DNA of 64,000 bases, taken from NCBI GenBank assembly GCA_033064195.1, contig JARBJD010000195.1, forward strand, positions 62,001 to 126,000. The letters run 5' to 3'. Below are positions 33,193 through 45,188 of this stretch, one piece after another. This DNA comes from Blattamonas nauphoetae (lineage: Eukaryota > Preaxostyla > Oxymonadida). Position 1 is the first letter of the stretch. Every line of letters begins with the position of its first letter. The translations under genes were made by a program, and so were the position numbers. The notes under the pieces were generated by a model. That model was given only the letters and a program-made list of their open reading frames with translations, was not told the DNA's origin and did no database searches.

Positions 33193-34817
33193 ATGCAGAC
33201 TGTAGCACAAGATCCAGTTGCGAGTTCATTTCATGCGCGTCATGCAATCTTGGCGACAGATACAACTCGATTTCTCCAACCTACCCCATCAAATCGCGTT
33301 CCCTTCACAAAACTGTTCGCAACGCTTGGCCCCTCGACCAATACCTACGAAACTATCCGTATCTCCTTCTCTGACCGTTTTTATCTGATTTTTCTTGGCT
33401 TTTGTCAGGCTCTGTGATTGAGGCCGGCGCAACAGCGATCAGGATGAACTTCTCTCATGGCACCCACGAATCACACACTGAATTGTACAACACTGTTAGA
33501 AAAGTCTCAGCGGATCTGAAGAAGGAAGTCGCAGTGATGGTCGACTTACAAGGACCAAAATTGCGATGCAATCGTTTTCCAGGTGGATCCATCCATCTCC
33601 ACACAAACGCCACAATCGACCTTGTAGCATCTAATGAGATGGGAAACGACACAACAATCACCACTCCGTTCGAACCAATGATCACACACTGTCAGGTCGG
33701 CGAGCCTGTTCTGTTGGACGATGGGTACATCAGACTGGTGATTTCTGAGAAGAAATCTGACAGACTTGTGTGCAAAGTCATTCAGGGTGGTGAACTGAAG
33801 GACAAGAAAGGAATTAATCTGCCAATGACCGATCTGGGCCCAATGCCAGCGCTGTCTGAGAAGGATCGAGCCGACGTCGAGTTTGCTCTCTCCAACTTCG
33901 ATACAGACTACTTTGCGCTCAGCTTTGTGCGTAATCCGGAAGATGTTATGGAATTGAAGGCATTGATCGCACAACACGGGAAGAAAGCACAAATTTTCGC
34001 GAAGATCGAAAAACCTGAGTCGATCCGCCGTTTGGACGATATCATCGCTGTCTCAGATGGGATTCTTTACGCACGCGGAGATCTCGCCGTGGAAATCGGA
34101 ATAGCAAAAGTCCCATTTCTCCAAAAGCACGTGACACAGCGTTGTCAACACTTTGGCGTTCCGATCTGCATTTGCACCCAAATGTTGGAATCGATGACAA
34201 AGAACCTGGCGCCGACAAGGGCAGAGGCGAGTGATGTGTGCAACGCGGTGTTTGACGGGGCAGATGCGGTTATGCTGAGTGGCGAGTGTGCGTCTGGCAG
34301 CCATCCAACAGAAGCCGTCCGAATGATGATTGAGCTTCTGAACGAGACGGAGATACAACTTGCTCTTTCCTTCCCTGCTGCTTCGTCTCTCGCTCCTCAT
34401 ATTTTGAAGCAACGCGATGAATATGATGGACACGACTTCCAACAAGGATCATTCGAAAAGGCGTCTTACAAGAATATATGGAAGGTATGTGCATCAGCAG
34501 TGTCGCTTGTGGAACAGAACAAAGCAAAATTGATTGCATGTGTACCATCAAACTCATTCGAGCTGCGATCACTCTCATCCCTTCAACCGCAGATTCCAGT
34601 GATTGCAATCTCAACTGACAAGTCACTTGTTCGAACAACTCGGGTTTGCCGATCGGCATTTGGCATTTTTGTGGACAAGGAACCATCGGAAGCCGACCTA
34701 AAAACGATTCTTGTGAATGAATGGCCCGTTCTCTTTAAAGAGGAGGACACGAAGTCAAAACCATTTGTGTTCATTGACTTTCGTTCTTGTACAGCAACCA
34801 CTATGTATTTACCGTGA
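33193..34817 (+). CDS. Pyruvate kinase (PykA-like)
   Basis: Two exons, 33193-33358 and 33409-34817, joined by a 50-nt phase-1 intron; 524 residues, normal for the family. It transfers phosphate from phosphoenolpyruvate to ADP in the last ATP-yielding glycolytic step, in the cytosol. Visible signatures are NFSHG (~69-73), DLQGPKLR (~101-108), the KIEKPESIRRLDDI strand with the catalytic Lys, YARGDLAVEIG, and TRAEASDVCNAVFDGADAVM followed by LSGECASG. The Lys in GPKLR replaces the Glu of potassium-dependent enzymes, as in the E. coli PykA type, so potassium-independent activity is predicted. The start chosen is the last in-frame Met before the conserved part; upstream codons look non-coding. 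Fructose-1,6-bisphosphate regulation cannot be judged. Confidence 0.92.
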
Positions 34818-34931
34818 ATAGGAGCTATTTGTGGACGGATCGTTTTGAAACAAAGAAAAGGGTGAAGTGCCTCTTCTGAGAAATAAAAAAGAACAAAAGT
34901 GATTCTACAGAACGGAGATCAACTAAATACA

Positions 34932-36473
34932 TCACCTCTTCGCTCGTCTCAATATTCCCCTGGAATTCGAAGCTGATTCGTCGTGTGTGTTGTCAGCCGT
35001 CTGGGCAGGTCTTCTTTCTGTTCTTCTCTGAGATTTGTTGGTGTAGTGCACGTTAATGTGCTGATAGCTTGAAGAGAGAACAGACGGGACTTCTGAGTCA
35101 TCAGTAATTTGCGATGTGTGATTGATTATCGGTTTCGACCGTCCCTGACCTCGCTGAAACGATTGCTCCTCCTTTTCTCTGGTTGGCAGAGAAGAAGGGG
35201 TTTCTTCTAACCGGATCCTCCGTGGTTGTGAATGAAGAGTCGATGCGAGCGGTGTATCCGAGTGTCGAAACTGTGGCTGTCGTTTTCGATCTTGATGAGA
35301 CGATGTCTGATTGAAAGATGTTGGTTCCTTCCGAGAGACGTGGGGAGTAAGGAGTGGACGATGCTCTTTCCGTGGAGAGACAGACTGGGAGCGTTGGAAG
35401 AGGCGAAGAGAACTCGCCGATGGAATCACAAACGACACCGATTTTGTCGGTGAATTCGAAAGTTGTGGCAGATCCGAGACTGTTCCAGCCAGAGCGGACG
35501 GCACATCGATCAGTAGCGATTCCTCTGGCGGTTTGAGTGTTGTCTTCGGTTCAGGTGTCGCTCTCCTTCCAATTTTTGACGTTGAGGGTGTGACCGGCGG
35601 AGAACGGGAACGGCGAGGTTTCATAGTGCTGTTTTTCTGAGTGGAAGATAAAGGATTGGCTTGGGCATCTTCAACACTTCTTCTTCTTCCAAGTGTTGGT
35701 TCTCGTTCCTTTGTGACGTTTCCTCCTCGCAAAGGTGTTCCCATTCTCTTCTGTAACAATGAAACATACGATGGACGTTCATCGAGCGAGACTGTGGAAG
35801 CAAGGGTCTTCGTTCTTGGAACATCTTGAACAGTCTCGCTGTCCTCTTCATCAAACGTCCCATCGACATCGGCAACGGTGAAAAACGTTCGTTCTCGGGA
35901 TGGGACTTCCGGTTCTGGCATCTTTGGTTTTGGATCTTGTTTAGAATTGGTTTCTTTGAGCGAGTTCAATTTCGATACAGTCTGTTGGAGAAGTTTCGCT
36001 ATTTGTGCGATGTCGGCATTGTTCCGTTCAATAGCCTTTGTAAGTTCAGTTTTCCGTTCCAGTTGCTTCTGTTTGAATGCTTCATCTTCTTCTTCGTCTT
36101 GTTTTGCGATTGAAACGACTTCTTTCAGATCGTGTTCTTCTCTTTCCAATTCGGCAATCGATGTATCCAAAGTGGATAATTGATCATTCAGAAGTGATAT
36201 CCGGTGTGAATGTGCAGTTTCCATCATCAATCTCGATTCCTTGAGAGTTGAAAGATGTCGCTTCAACAACGAGAAGTATTGCTCCTCACTGATCGAAACA
36301 CGAGGTGATGAGACTTCATTCGACATGTCTTCCGTTTGCAATGGTTGAAAAGCATCTTGACGCTGGAAAAAAGGAAGGATGAGATATGAAGTTGAAATGG
36401 CGAAACGTGAAGAAGTACAGACAGGAGACTGCTCATCATTGAAGGGTGATACAAATGGAGGAGTCGCAATCAT
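34932..36473 (-). CDS. Coiled-coil protein of unknown function
   Basis: Read as two exons, 36423-36473 and 34932-36362, with a 60-nt intron (36363-36422: gtctgt to ttttttccag) that also stays open if retained; 493 residues when spliced. Residues ~30-165 are strongly helical and charged (LLKRHLSTLKESRLMM, ELEREEHDLKEVV, then KQKQLERKTELTKAIERNNA), a probable coiled coil. The rest is low-complexity, Ser/Pro/Arg-rich and probably disordered, ending in a basic RGILRRAKR. No enzyme motif is seen. It could be a cytoskeletal or centrosomal protein, but this is a guess from composition. It is convergent with pyruvate kinase, with 114 bp between the stops. Confidence 0.7.
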   Translation of the reverse strand: MIATPPFVSPFNDEQSPVCTSSRFAISTSYLILPFFQRQDAFQPLQTEDMSNEVSSPRVSISEEQYFSLLKRHLSTLKESRLMMETAHSHRISLLNDQLSTLDTSIAELEREEHDLKEVVSIAKQDEEEDEAFKQKQLERKTELTKAIERNNADIAQIAKLLQQTVSKLNSLKETNSKQDPKPKMPEPEVPSRERTFFTVADVDGTFDEEDSETVQDVPRTKTLASTVSLDERPSYVSLLQKRMGTPLRGGNVTKEREPTLGRRRSVEDAQANPLSSTQKNSTMKPRRSRSPPVTPSTSKIGRRATPEPKTTLKPPEESLLIDVPSALAGTVSDLPQLSNSPTKSVSFVIPSASSLRLFQRSQSVSPRKEHRPLLTPHVSRKEPTSFNQTSSHQDRKRQPQFRHSDTPLASTLHSQPRRIRLEETPSSLPTREKEEQSFQRGQGRSKPIINHTSQITDDSEVPSVLSSSYQHINVHYTNKSQRRTERRPAQTADNTHDESASNSRGILRRAKR

Positions 36474-36660
36474 TTCAGGCTTCTTGAAATGAGTGAAAGT
36501 CTGGATTAGCTGTGGTCAAGAAAACTAAAGAAATGTGGTGGGATTGAATCTCGGTCAAGTTAATCTCTGTGCTAGTCATCATGATTTCATTGGTATTCCT
36601 TGTTTTTTCTCAAAGAAGTAATAATATAGTAAAATCAAGAATGTGAAAAAAAGATCTGAC

Positions 36661-39600
36661 TCACTCCTGCACCGACGGATATTCACTCTGAACCTGCCCA
36701 ACAGGCGGCCGAAGCAACCCACTCGCTGTCTGCGCAGTCGGCGCTCTCTCCACCTGACTCGCTCTTGCAGTTGTCTGCCTTGTTCCTCCACCCACGATCG
36801 CCTGCTGCGTTGGCACTGTTGGTTCACTGCGCTGACTCTGTCGGGATTGTTGTGGTTGAACGTGAGGACGGTCAGTGCGGGTTGTCTGTGATGTTGCCTG
36901 TCGGGTGATTGGCGTTGGAAGCGGTGTCGGGAGTGCTGATCGGTGTGTCTGAGCTGTCGGCTGCCTCGCCTGTGCTGTCGAGGAGCGAGATTGAGCTGTT
37001 GGTTGTCGCGTTGTGGTTCGGAATTGTGGGATTTCGTCTCTGACGCTCGTCCCATCGTCCTCTCCGTCGTTCTGCTGCATCCCATCATCCTTGCCTTCCA
37101 TTCCCCCCATCTCCACATTCTCATCTTCCCCTCTCCCTCCCGCTGTTCGTGTTGACCTCACTGATCCAAGTCGAGCTTGCTGGAAAGTCGCGTTTGGTGG
37201 ATGGATGGGCATTGTGTCATCGTTCTCGTCGTTTTGGTTGTTTGGTGTTTGTGGATGGTCCAGCAACCGCTGCTCCTCCTCTCTCTTCCTCATTTCCTTC
37301 TCTCGATTCTCTCTCTCCTTCTTGATTGCTCTGTTCGCCTTCCAAACTCGAACATTCGCAACACATTTCCTTCCGAACGCTCGGATTCCAATCACAACAA
37401 TCTCAATCACAGCGATCGCCCCAAGTACAATCATCACAATCAGACACATCCACTTCATCCACCCATCCACCGCTGCAGACACATCGAAATCGTGCAAAAA
37501 CACGACATGGATCGAGTTCGACTTGTTGACCGCATCGTTCCCAACTTCCAGCCTCACCCGACCTCCAAAATAGGTAACCACCTCCTGCGACAGGTAGCAT
37601 CTGACCTCTCGCTCGTGGACGACCTCGGCCTTCACTTGGAGTGTCTGTGTGCCTTTGCCAACGAGGAGGGGGGACAGGAAGCACGTGGTGTCGATGAGAG
37701 AGAAAGACTCGCCGTACACTGCAATGTAGGGCACGTCGTGGACAAGACGAGTCGTGACCGCTTTGAACTCGCCCGACAGAATCGGCTGTTCGACGAACGT
37801 TCGAGTCTCGTTCCCGACAGGCGTTGGAAGGTCTGAGACAGAACACGAAGCTCGGTTGATCTCGAGGTGAGTCGTGTTCTTCTCATCAAGATGCCACTGG
37901 TCGGGAATCAGCGTCAAATTTCCATTCCCGCCACAGTCAACAGCACATCGTCGCCAGGGAAAGATGTGCTGGAGGACAGTTCCATCTGGCAGATTGGTTT
38001 CGAACGTCACGTCTCCCCCGATCTGCCTCACTCCACCAATGAAATTGGAGTGGAGCCACGTGTTCTTGAAACGAGCCTTGGTGTTGGAGAGGACGATGGT
38101 GTGGAATGTGGTGAAGAGGAGTTCGCGGTCGGTCCACGGGAGGTCAGCACGGAGTTGGTCGAGGCGCTTCCGTTCCTCGTCAGTGTTGGAGATGGCAGCA
38201 GAAGTATGTGTGGGATGAGATGAGGAGAAGATCGAAGATTTCAAGAAGTCTTGTGGAGTTTGCTTGTGTGTTGTCCATCCTTTCTTTGATCCTCGCCCTA
38301 TTTTGGAGTTTCCATTCCTGTCTCGTCTCCCATCGTTCGCCCTCGCTTGTGCTGAGCTATATTCGTAGTATTCCCCAAACCCATTCAAATCCACCGAAGT
38401 CAGCACACAATTCTCGAAGAACACAGCGTTGGTCATCCCAAAGAACATCGGAACGGAAACCTGCGACATTTCGAATTGTGTTGAGTTCGCAAAGATAGCT
38501 GATGCGAATGAAGCATTCGCTCTTTCGATGTTCAATCCAACGAGTGTGATGGATGGGAAGGACGGAGGATTCATTCCGAAGATCGAGACGGTTGGTGGGA
38601 GGGTGAACGGATGATCCATCAGCTGTGTCGAGTTGATGCTGTGGTTTTGGGCAAGAAAATGAGAAATGTTGGATGTTGATGATATGTTCCCAAATTTAGG
38701 CTGGGGAAGACGAGGGTAGGTGGTGAATGGGATTGCTGTATTGTTTAGGATCCAATCGAGAGTTTTGAAGAAAAATGGGGCAGCGTTTGGAAATGTGGTT
38801 GGATCGTCGAGATCGATCTCACCAGTCCGATTCCAGCGAGTTAGGGGCATCACTTCAATTGATGTCACATTCACCCATTTCATGTTAGTGATCTCGATTC
38901 GCGTTTGTGCGTTGGATTCAGCGAGGATGAACAAGGACGATCCCCACTGCACACAACACTCGACAAACGACGAATCACGCAGAACCACTCGAGAGTCCTT
39001 GACGCTCAGAATGACGATGGAGTGGTTTGATGTGAGGTTGGTGAAGCTGTTCCTCATCATCTCGACAGATTCCGATGTCTCGTTGACGGCGACCAGAACG
39101 CAGGAATGGGCCAACGTGCTGTCTTCGAACACACACCCACCGATTTCTGTTTCGTGGGTGAGTGTGGGCTGGAGTGAAGTTGGGTTGGATACGTGAATGA
39201 TGGGGCTGGAGTAATTCGATCCTTGGAAGGTGCACAGCGAGAGGATAATCTGCCCTTCACTTCGAATTAGGGTCGGAACGGACTCTTTGAGAATCGTGTC
39301 GGGAGGGGAGAGAAATACAACTCGGTTGATCGTTGCAAATCCATCGGAAAGGACGTGGCAGAACCGCGTCTGTCCAGTCTCCGACGAGAACGTGGAGAAT
39401 GTCACAGAAGTTCCATTTATGACGTGTAACGTCGGAATTTCAGTGTTCGTGAGCGTTGAAATGACAGGTCCGGCAATGACGACGCCTTCAACAAGGCCAG
39501 CCATGTGGAGAGAGGAGGAATGGCGGTATGAAGAGGATTGTGTGAAAGTTGTCGAAGAATTCATAAGAATCATAGAATTGATGGAGGAGAGGAAGGATGG

Positions 39601-40883
39601 TGCGGTAAGAAGGCGGTCGAGGGAGGAACAGGGAGTTGTGGTTGAACAGAGCGCTGTTGATGGGGCGTCTGCACTCAAAACGAAAGAAGGTGTCACTGAG
39701 ACAAGGACTGAAGAGAGAGGATGAGAAAAATTGAAAAAACGTGAAATCAAACACTCTGTTTGATGTGGCGAAGCGATTTCTAACACAGTGGATATGGGTG
39801 ATGAAGTCTCCAAATCGATTCGAGTCCAATCCATCATTGGAGCTGTGGCGGAATTCAGATAAATATCAGTCGCACATCCAGATGTTGCTAAAGCACGGTG
39901 ATTTACGTTTGAGGATCGAGAAATGAACAGGAACAAGGGGAAACGTATCGAAAATAAGCAAGAAAATGACAGACCAGAACACCCATAGAATGTTGTTTGG
40001 GCGATGGTGATTGACGACAACACATTCACTTTGAACGAGACTGTCCCTCCTTCAGGCGCGTACGACGAGGCCAGCCCCGAATAACACAACGAGAACACGC
40101 ACCGACGAATCAAGACATTTCCCCCGTTGCACGTAAACTGCATCGAGCCTGTCCAAGCTGAGGTGATGTTGTGGAAACGGCAGGTATCGATGTTGACGAA
40201 GCACTGGTCTTGCAGCGTAGAACGGATGGCAAGCGCGCTTGATACATTTGCTGCTGTCGAAAAATGAGCGAAGGAACAGTTGGTGGTTTCGACATAGTTG
40301 GCATAGACTGAATGAAGGAGAATCGCGAAGTGCCTCGCAGTGGCGTTTACTGCTCCAAACGTCATGGATGGAGGAAGAGTAAAGGAGTTCAATACAAGTC
40401 CGCCTTGAATATAAAACACACAACCCGTTATCGGCTTTTCTGTGGTGACGAGGAGCGAGCAATGCTGCATGTCCAAGAATGAAGTCGAATTCACTTCAAA
40501 AAGGATAGAATTCGGGCTGCTCATCGTGGCGACATAGTTTTCTAAACGCCCATCAACAAAGTTCAGTGAATGTTGCACAGAAATGTTCGGTGAAAAAGAA
40601 AAACGCGTTTGAAGAGGAAATCTGAGCTGAAAATTGGTGCCGTCTGCCAAAAAAAGATGAAAAATGTCGGAAGATGAATTGGGGAAGAGAAAAGATAGAT
40701 ACTCACGGTAAATGGCCGGTTGAAAACGAGTGGCGATTCATTTGAATGTGGCTTCCCATTCGAGACGTCTTGTTCAGACATTTCCACATGTCGCAACATG
40801 AAATCAAGAGGTTCTTCGGAGATAAGTGATGTTTCATTTTCCAGAATTAAAATGGCGAAGAAATGAATCGAGAAAAGAATCAT
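36661..40883 (-). CDS. Beta-helix type I membrane protein, surface receptor-like
   Basis: Exons 40707-40883, 39975-40626, 39753-39887 and 36661-39707; 1336 residues. Two of the introns (87 and 45 nt) are multiples of three without stops, so an unspliced reading also looks open; GT/AG ends and T-rich tails support them. The N-terminus (MILFSIHFFAILIL) is a signal peptide. The ectodomain has many short Asn/Ser/Cys/Phe repeats (VFEDSTLAHSCVLV, NSFTNLTSNHSIVIL) typical of right-handed parallel beta-helices, and many N-glycosylation sites. One transmembrane segment lies near residues 1055-1080 (CLIVMIVLGAIAVIEIVVIGI). A charged helix (RAIKKERENREKEMRKREEE) and a Gln/Thr/Arg-rich cytoplasmic tail follow. 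A role in adhesion or recognition is inferred from architecture only. Confidence 0.8.
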
Positions 40884-41050
40884 TGTTGATTTGTGAGAGT
40901 TGGTGAAGAGAAGGGTAAAATAGGAAGAGTGGTGGGAGATACAAAACTCTTCTGATCGAAAAGAGTTTTAAATAAGGAGCAGGAAGTTAATTGTGTTCTG
41001 TTGCGAAAAGTTGTGATAAAAAAAGAGCGGGTTTATTGATCGATCTGAAC

Positions 41051-42695
41051 ATGGCACTGAAAGGAGAATCGATGATTCCGCCGGACTGTATGTGTTGTAC
41101 TCTGCTCTTCGATCATTTTTCTTTGTTTCCGTTTCAGACACGCTTGTGCGTCCAATCAGCGAAGGAACTTTTGGTCGAGTGCTGGAAATCAAGGAATCGT
41201 CGACCGGACAGTCGTATGCTCTGAAACTGATTCCTCGATTGACGGAAGCAGATCAGAAGCGGGCAGAGCGTGAAGTATCACTCCTGGAGCGATTCCGCCA
41301 TTCTCGAATTGTTGGATTTCACGAATCAGTTGTGATGGAAACATATCATGGAATTGTGATGGAGCTTAGAAAGCGGAATCTGAAGGACTTGATGCTGGAC
41401 TTTGAATCTCGGAATGAATTGATTCCTCTTGAGGTATTTTTTCCTTTCTCATTTCTCATTCTCATCATCTTCTTTATTTCCTCTTATTTAATTGAATTGC
41501 ACTCTTTCTCATTTCTTGTTTTGTGTTTCAGGTTGCAGTTATGATCTGCATTGACATTGCGGAAGGGCTGAGTGTGATGCACAACCATCCAACAAACGCG
41601 ATGGCTCATGGAGATCTGAAGCCTGAGAATGTTCTTCTTTCAGAAGACAATCGTGCAATGCTCTGTGTGAATTCTTCTTGATTCTTCCACTTCCTTCAAA
41701 TTCTTTTTCTCTTTTTCATCACTTTTTTCAATCAAATACTTTTCTCATTTTTGGCTTCTCTTTCAGGTGATTTGGGAGCAGCAGATGAGACAGGAGTGAA
41801 CATGTCGCATTCAGCGAAGGAGATTGGGACATTTGAATACAACTCGCCTGAACGACTGGATGACACCGACCAGCGAGGAACGCCAGCGAGTGACGTCTGG
41901 TCGTTGGGAGTGATGCTGCACCGGATGGTGACAGGGAAGCCTCTGTTTGGGGGCGGATCGTTAGCATCGACGATTCGAGCAATCATGGATTTCAATGAGT
42001 CGAAAATCTCGACTTCGATTCCTTCAGCGATCCGAAGTGTTCTCGGACGACTTCTTGACCCTGTCTGCCACTGTCTCACTTTTATTCTCTTCTTTGCATC
42101 TTGTCTTCCCTTTTCCTCCTCTCCACTTGTTCTAATCATTTTTCGTCATTTCTTCATATGCTTCTCAGAATCCTGATTGTCGGGCAACGTCAACCCAACT
42201 GTTCGAAGGTCGGCTGCTGGAAAGGATGTTGGGACCAGAAACACCCCTCTCGAAATTGAAAGATGATCAGATTCAGTCTCTCGAGAAAGAACTCCGGAAA
42301 ACCAAAGACGAAAACCAATCAATCTATGAAAAGTACGAATCACTCAAAAACGAGTCCAAATCACTCCAGGAAACGAGTGCTGTACATCATGACCTCCTCA
42401 AACAATCTTTGACGGTGCAAGTTGCTCCACTTCCTCCTCTCATCCTCTTACCGCCCGTGGTTTTCAAATCAAACCTGCGTCACAACTGCCGACGTCCCCA
42501 CCAGAGTCATCGCCTCCTGTGTCATCACTTCACGACGATGATCCACCATTCTTCCCTCTCCCTCCTTCAGCTGTCCAGAGCGAGCCAACGAAGACAGACG
42601 ACTTTGGATCCGGAGAAGGTGGATTGACAGAAGCAGAACTTATCGAGATTCTCGGCGGTGGAGATGGAGAAGAAGGGGTAGTATCCGCCTTTTGA
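41051..42695 (+). pseudogene. Protein kinase paralogue without SPRY, apparent frameshift
   Basis: Exons 41051-41087, 41138-41433, 41532-41664, 41767-42062, 42169-42695. The first four have exactly the family lengths (37, 296, 133, 296 nt). The kinase motifs are intact (SEGTFG, ALK, HGDLKPEN, DLG, SPE). After the coiled-coil linker (KELRKTKDENQSIYEKYESLK) the frame changes near 42452. Before it the reading ends in unlike sequence (stop at 42627); after it an acidic tail (LTEAELIEILGGGDGEEG) is open to the TGA at 42693-42695 and resumes the family pattern GFQIK. A one-base deletion or two-base insertion explains this. The SPRY domain is absent, replaced by a Ser/Pro-rich acidic tail. The kinase itself may still be made. 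Confidence 0.7.
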
Positions 42696-42928
42696 GTGAA
42701 TTCTCAGTGTTCTTTACCATTCGGCGAGCAGTGTTTGAGAAATCGGCAAATGTTGTATTATTTTATGAAACGAAAGCGAACAAAGAGTAGCAAATGACAG
42801 GCAGGCAGCGAGCCAGAGATGTCGTCGTTGGTCCATTCGCTGCGAGCTTAGAGAGAACGAGAAAATGCAAGATGGAAGTGATTCGCGTGTGCAAATGCTA
42901 CAAACAACACCCTCCTCCCTTCATCCTC
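42696..42928. other. Convergent spacer
   Basis: About 230 bp between the kinase end and the CAF1 stop on the other strand. A-rich and purine-rich; nothing recognised. Confidence 0.4.
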
Positions 42929-44495
42929 CTAATTCTGATGATTGGGGACACCCTGTGAAAAACCCCCATTTGCCGGATACTGCCCCATAGGGTATCCGAG
43001 GTTGGAGGGATAGTTGCCTGTGTAGGGCGGCATGGTGAAGTTGGGTGGATGAGGGAAGTTGTTCGTCTGCTGCTGTCCCTGTGGGAAGGGCAGAGTCGAG
43101 AAATTTGGGTTTGGATATCGTTGCGTTGGGTCAAAGGCAGAGTTGTTGTAAGGGACGGGGAATGGTGGGGCCTGTCCCATGGGCATGACAGGGTTGGGGT
43201 AGCCGTATTGGGAGGGGAGGGAACGGTCAGAGATGAGAGAGCCTGAGCTCATCGAATGAGGCGGGTTCTGGGTGTGGGAGAGGAGAGAGGAGGAGGAGTG
43301 GGCTTGACGAGGCACAAATGATGTTCCGGCATTGGCTGACATCGCTCGGCTCACGTCTGTGTGAGGCGAAGGTGTGGGCGAGATCGAGTGATGGTGTGGG
43401 GATGGCATGAACGGGTTATGTGTTGGTGAAAAGGCTGTATCCATTGGGTTTATCACCATATGACCCTGTCCCCCTGCATTTGCTGCGTATGCCTCTTTTC
43501 TGAGCTGGATCAGGTTTGAGAAAGTGTGTGGGTGGTAGCCATCGATATAGGGTGCAGTTTCGGATTTGTCATTCTTGCTGACATACTCCACAACGTGAGC
43601 ATAGTCTGCTGCTGGATCACATTTCCCGTCAGTCATAGTCTGCCCGATTCCTGAGATCAACCCATTGTACGAATCTGGTGGAAGTTCATTTTGGAATTTG
43701 GTCCGGAGGATGCGGAAGAAGACTTCGAGGGTCACAGCAGAATCGGAGCCGGCCTGATGGTTGGTGCCGATGCGTTCAACACCGTACTCCTTTGCGAGAT
43801 GGTTGAGAGATCGTTTCGTTTGGGTGATAATTTTGATGTCGTAGAGGACAGGGAAAAATATTCTCATGAGTTTTGTGAATTCCTCTTCAGTGTTGGGCAG
43901 TTTGTCGTTGGTTAGCACCTTCACAAGGTACGCAAAATCGTAGCTGGCTGAAAAGGACACCCACTTCACGTTGTCATTCAGAACCAGATTGGATGTCGTC
44001 AGTCGTTCTCCAAACTGCAGGAGCTTGATACCTTCCGCCTCGTGCTTCCCAAAGTTGAAATCAGCGTCGAGGAGCAGGTTCCCTGAGTCGACAGCGCAGT
44101 AGTCTGATTGTGTGGAGAGTTCCAAATTGAATTGCCAGATGTAGATTGGGGAGGGGTGCTCTCCTTTGTGGTTGGCGAGGGTTATTCCCACTTGGATCAG
44201 ACGGAGTCTGTCTGTGTTGATTTTGATTCGGTCGTATGCGATGTTGCCCGAAACTAGTTCGGGTCGAAATACTTCGCCTGAGAATTCCGTGTCCTGGGAG
44301 GAGGGAGATAAAACGAATATGTGAAATCATAAAGAGGGTGAAGAAGATGTTAATATGATGCAGCAATTTGACAACGAGAAAACAAACAAATGCCACGAAA
44401 GGATAATCATCAAGCAGGCGGCTGATGTCATCGAGTTCGGTTTGAAAGTTCTTGTGCCAGACATCTCGAACTGGTGATTGGTCCGCATTGGACAT
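42929..44495 (-). CDS. CAF1/POP2-type poly(A) deadenylase (CCR4-NOT subunit)
   Basis: Two exons, 44388-44495 and 42929-44293, with a 94-nt intron; 490 residues. The DEDD nuclease shortens mRNA poly(A) tails in the cytoplasmic CCR4-NOT complex. Evidence: SPVRDVWHKNFQTELDDI then LLDDYPFVAF at the N-terminus, and DTEF (Asp37, Glu39) immediately after the splice, as in VAMDTEF of animal CNOT7. The downstream motifs are SASYDFAYLVKVL (third Asp) and NHQAGSDSAVTLEVFF (fourth Asp). The nuclease domain is ~270 residues. A ~200-residue Pro/Asn/His/Gln/Gly-rich tail, absent in animal CNOT7, follows and may mediate protein or condensate contacts. A start 10 codons further upstream is possible but less family-like. 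Confidence 0.93.
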
Positions 44496-45188
44496 AGCGG
44501 ATGGAACGGAGCGAAACGAAACCAAAAATGACCCATTAATTGAAGTCTCTCAATCCGATCCACATTGTCACACTTCATTATCTCGTTTCATGTGTCGTAT
44601 ATCTCGTTCTGAAGGGATTCTTGTAGATCTGGATATGCACAAATTGTCAATTCATCATCAATCCACCAAAACCTCTCAGAACATGTCATCCTTAGAAACA
44701 CACCTACCTCCGATGACCCTGATGTTGTGATTCTTTCCCCAATCGCTTCAACTGTCGTTTCCAGAATCGGGTCGGCAAATCGGGCTTCCTCACCAGCAAA
44801 CCCTGAGACCGACGAATCTGATGAAAGACGGGTTCTTTCCGTTTGCGACGGATGATGGAATGATTTCCAATGAGAACATGGTTTGAGATGCACAGATGAA
44901 TCGATGTGCGGTGTACTAGCTTCAGAATCATGAAAGGGAACCAAACTGACGAGTTCAGAAGTGGATTCCATGTTGATGCGAAAACAATCGACCAACTCTT
45001 CCAGTGTCATCAGAACTGCTCCCGTAGTTTCTCCACAATACAGGAGAAAGAGAGAAAACAGTGAAATGGGATGAAAAGAAACAGTGTTCTGAAAAAGCTT
45101 TTTGTTGGTGAATGTTGCATTTAACACGGTTTCCATCAAGGGAGGTGATGGATGTTGCAGAGCTACCACTGGAATGTTTTCATCTCCG
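44496..45188 (-). other. 3' flank of the SPRY-SPRY gene, duplicated at 2762-3182
   Basis: On the minus strand the frame stays open for ~600 bases (NATFTNKKLFQ, FRINMESTSELVSLVPFHDS), and the block is shared with 2762-3182. The open frame differs from the other copy at many residues. It may be a former exon or a long untranslated region. The left part (44496-44590) must include the CAF1 promoter on the same strand. Confidence 0.35.
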
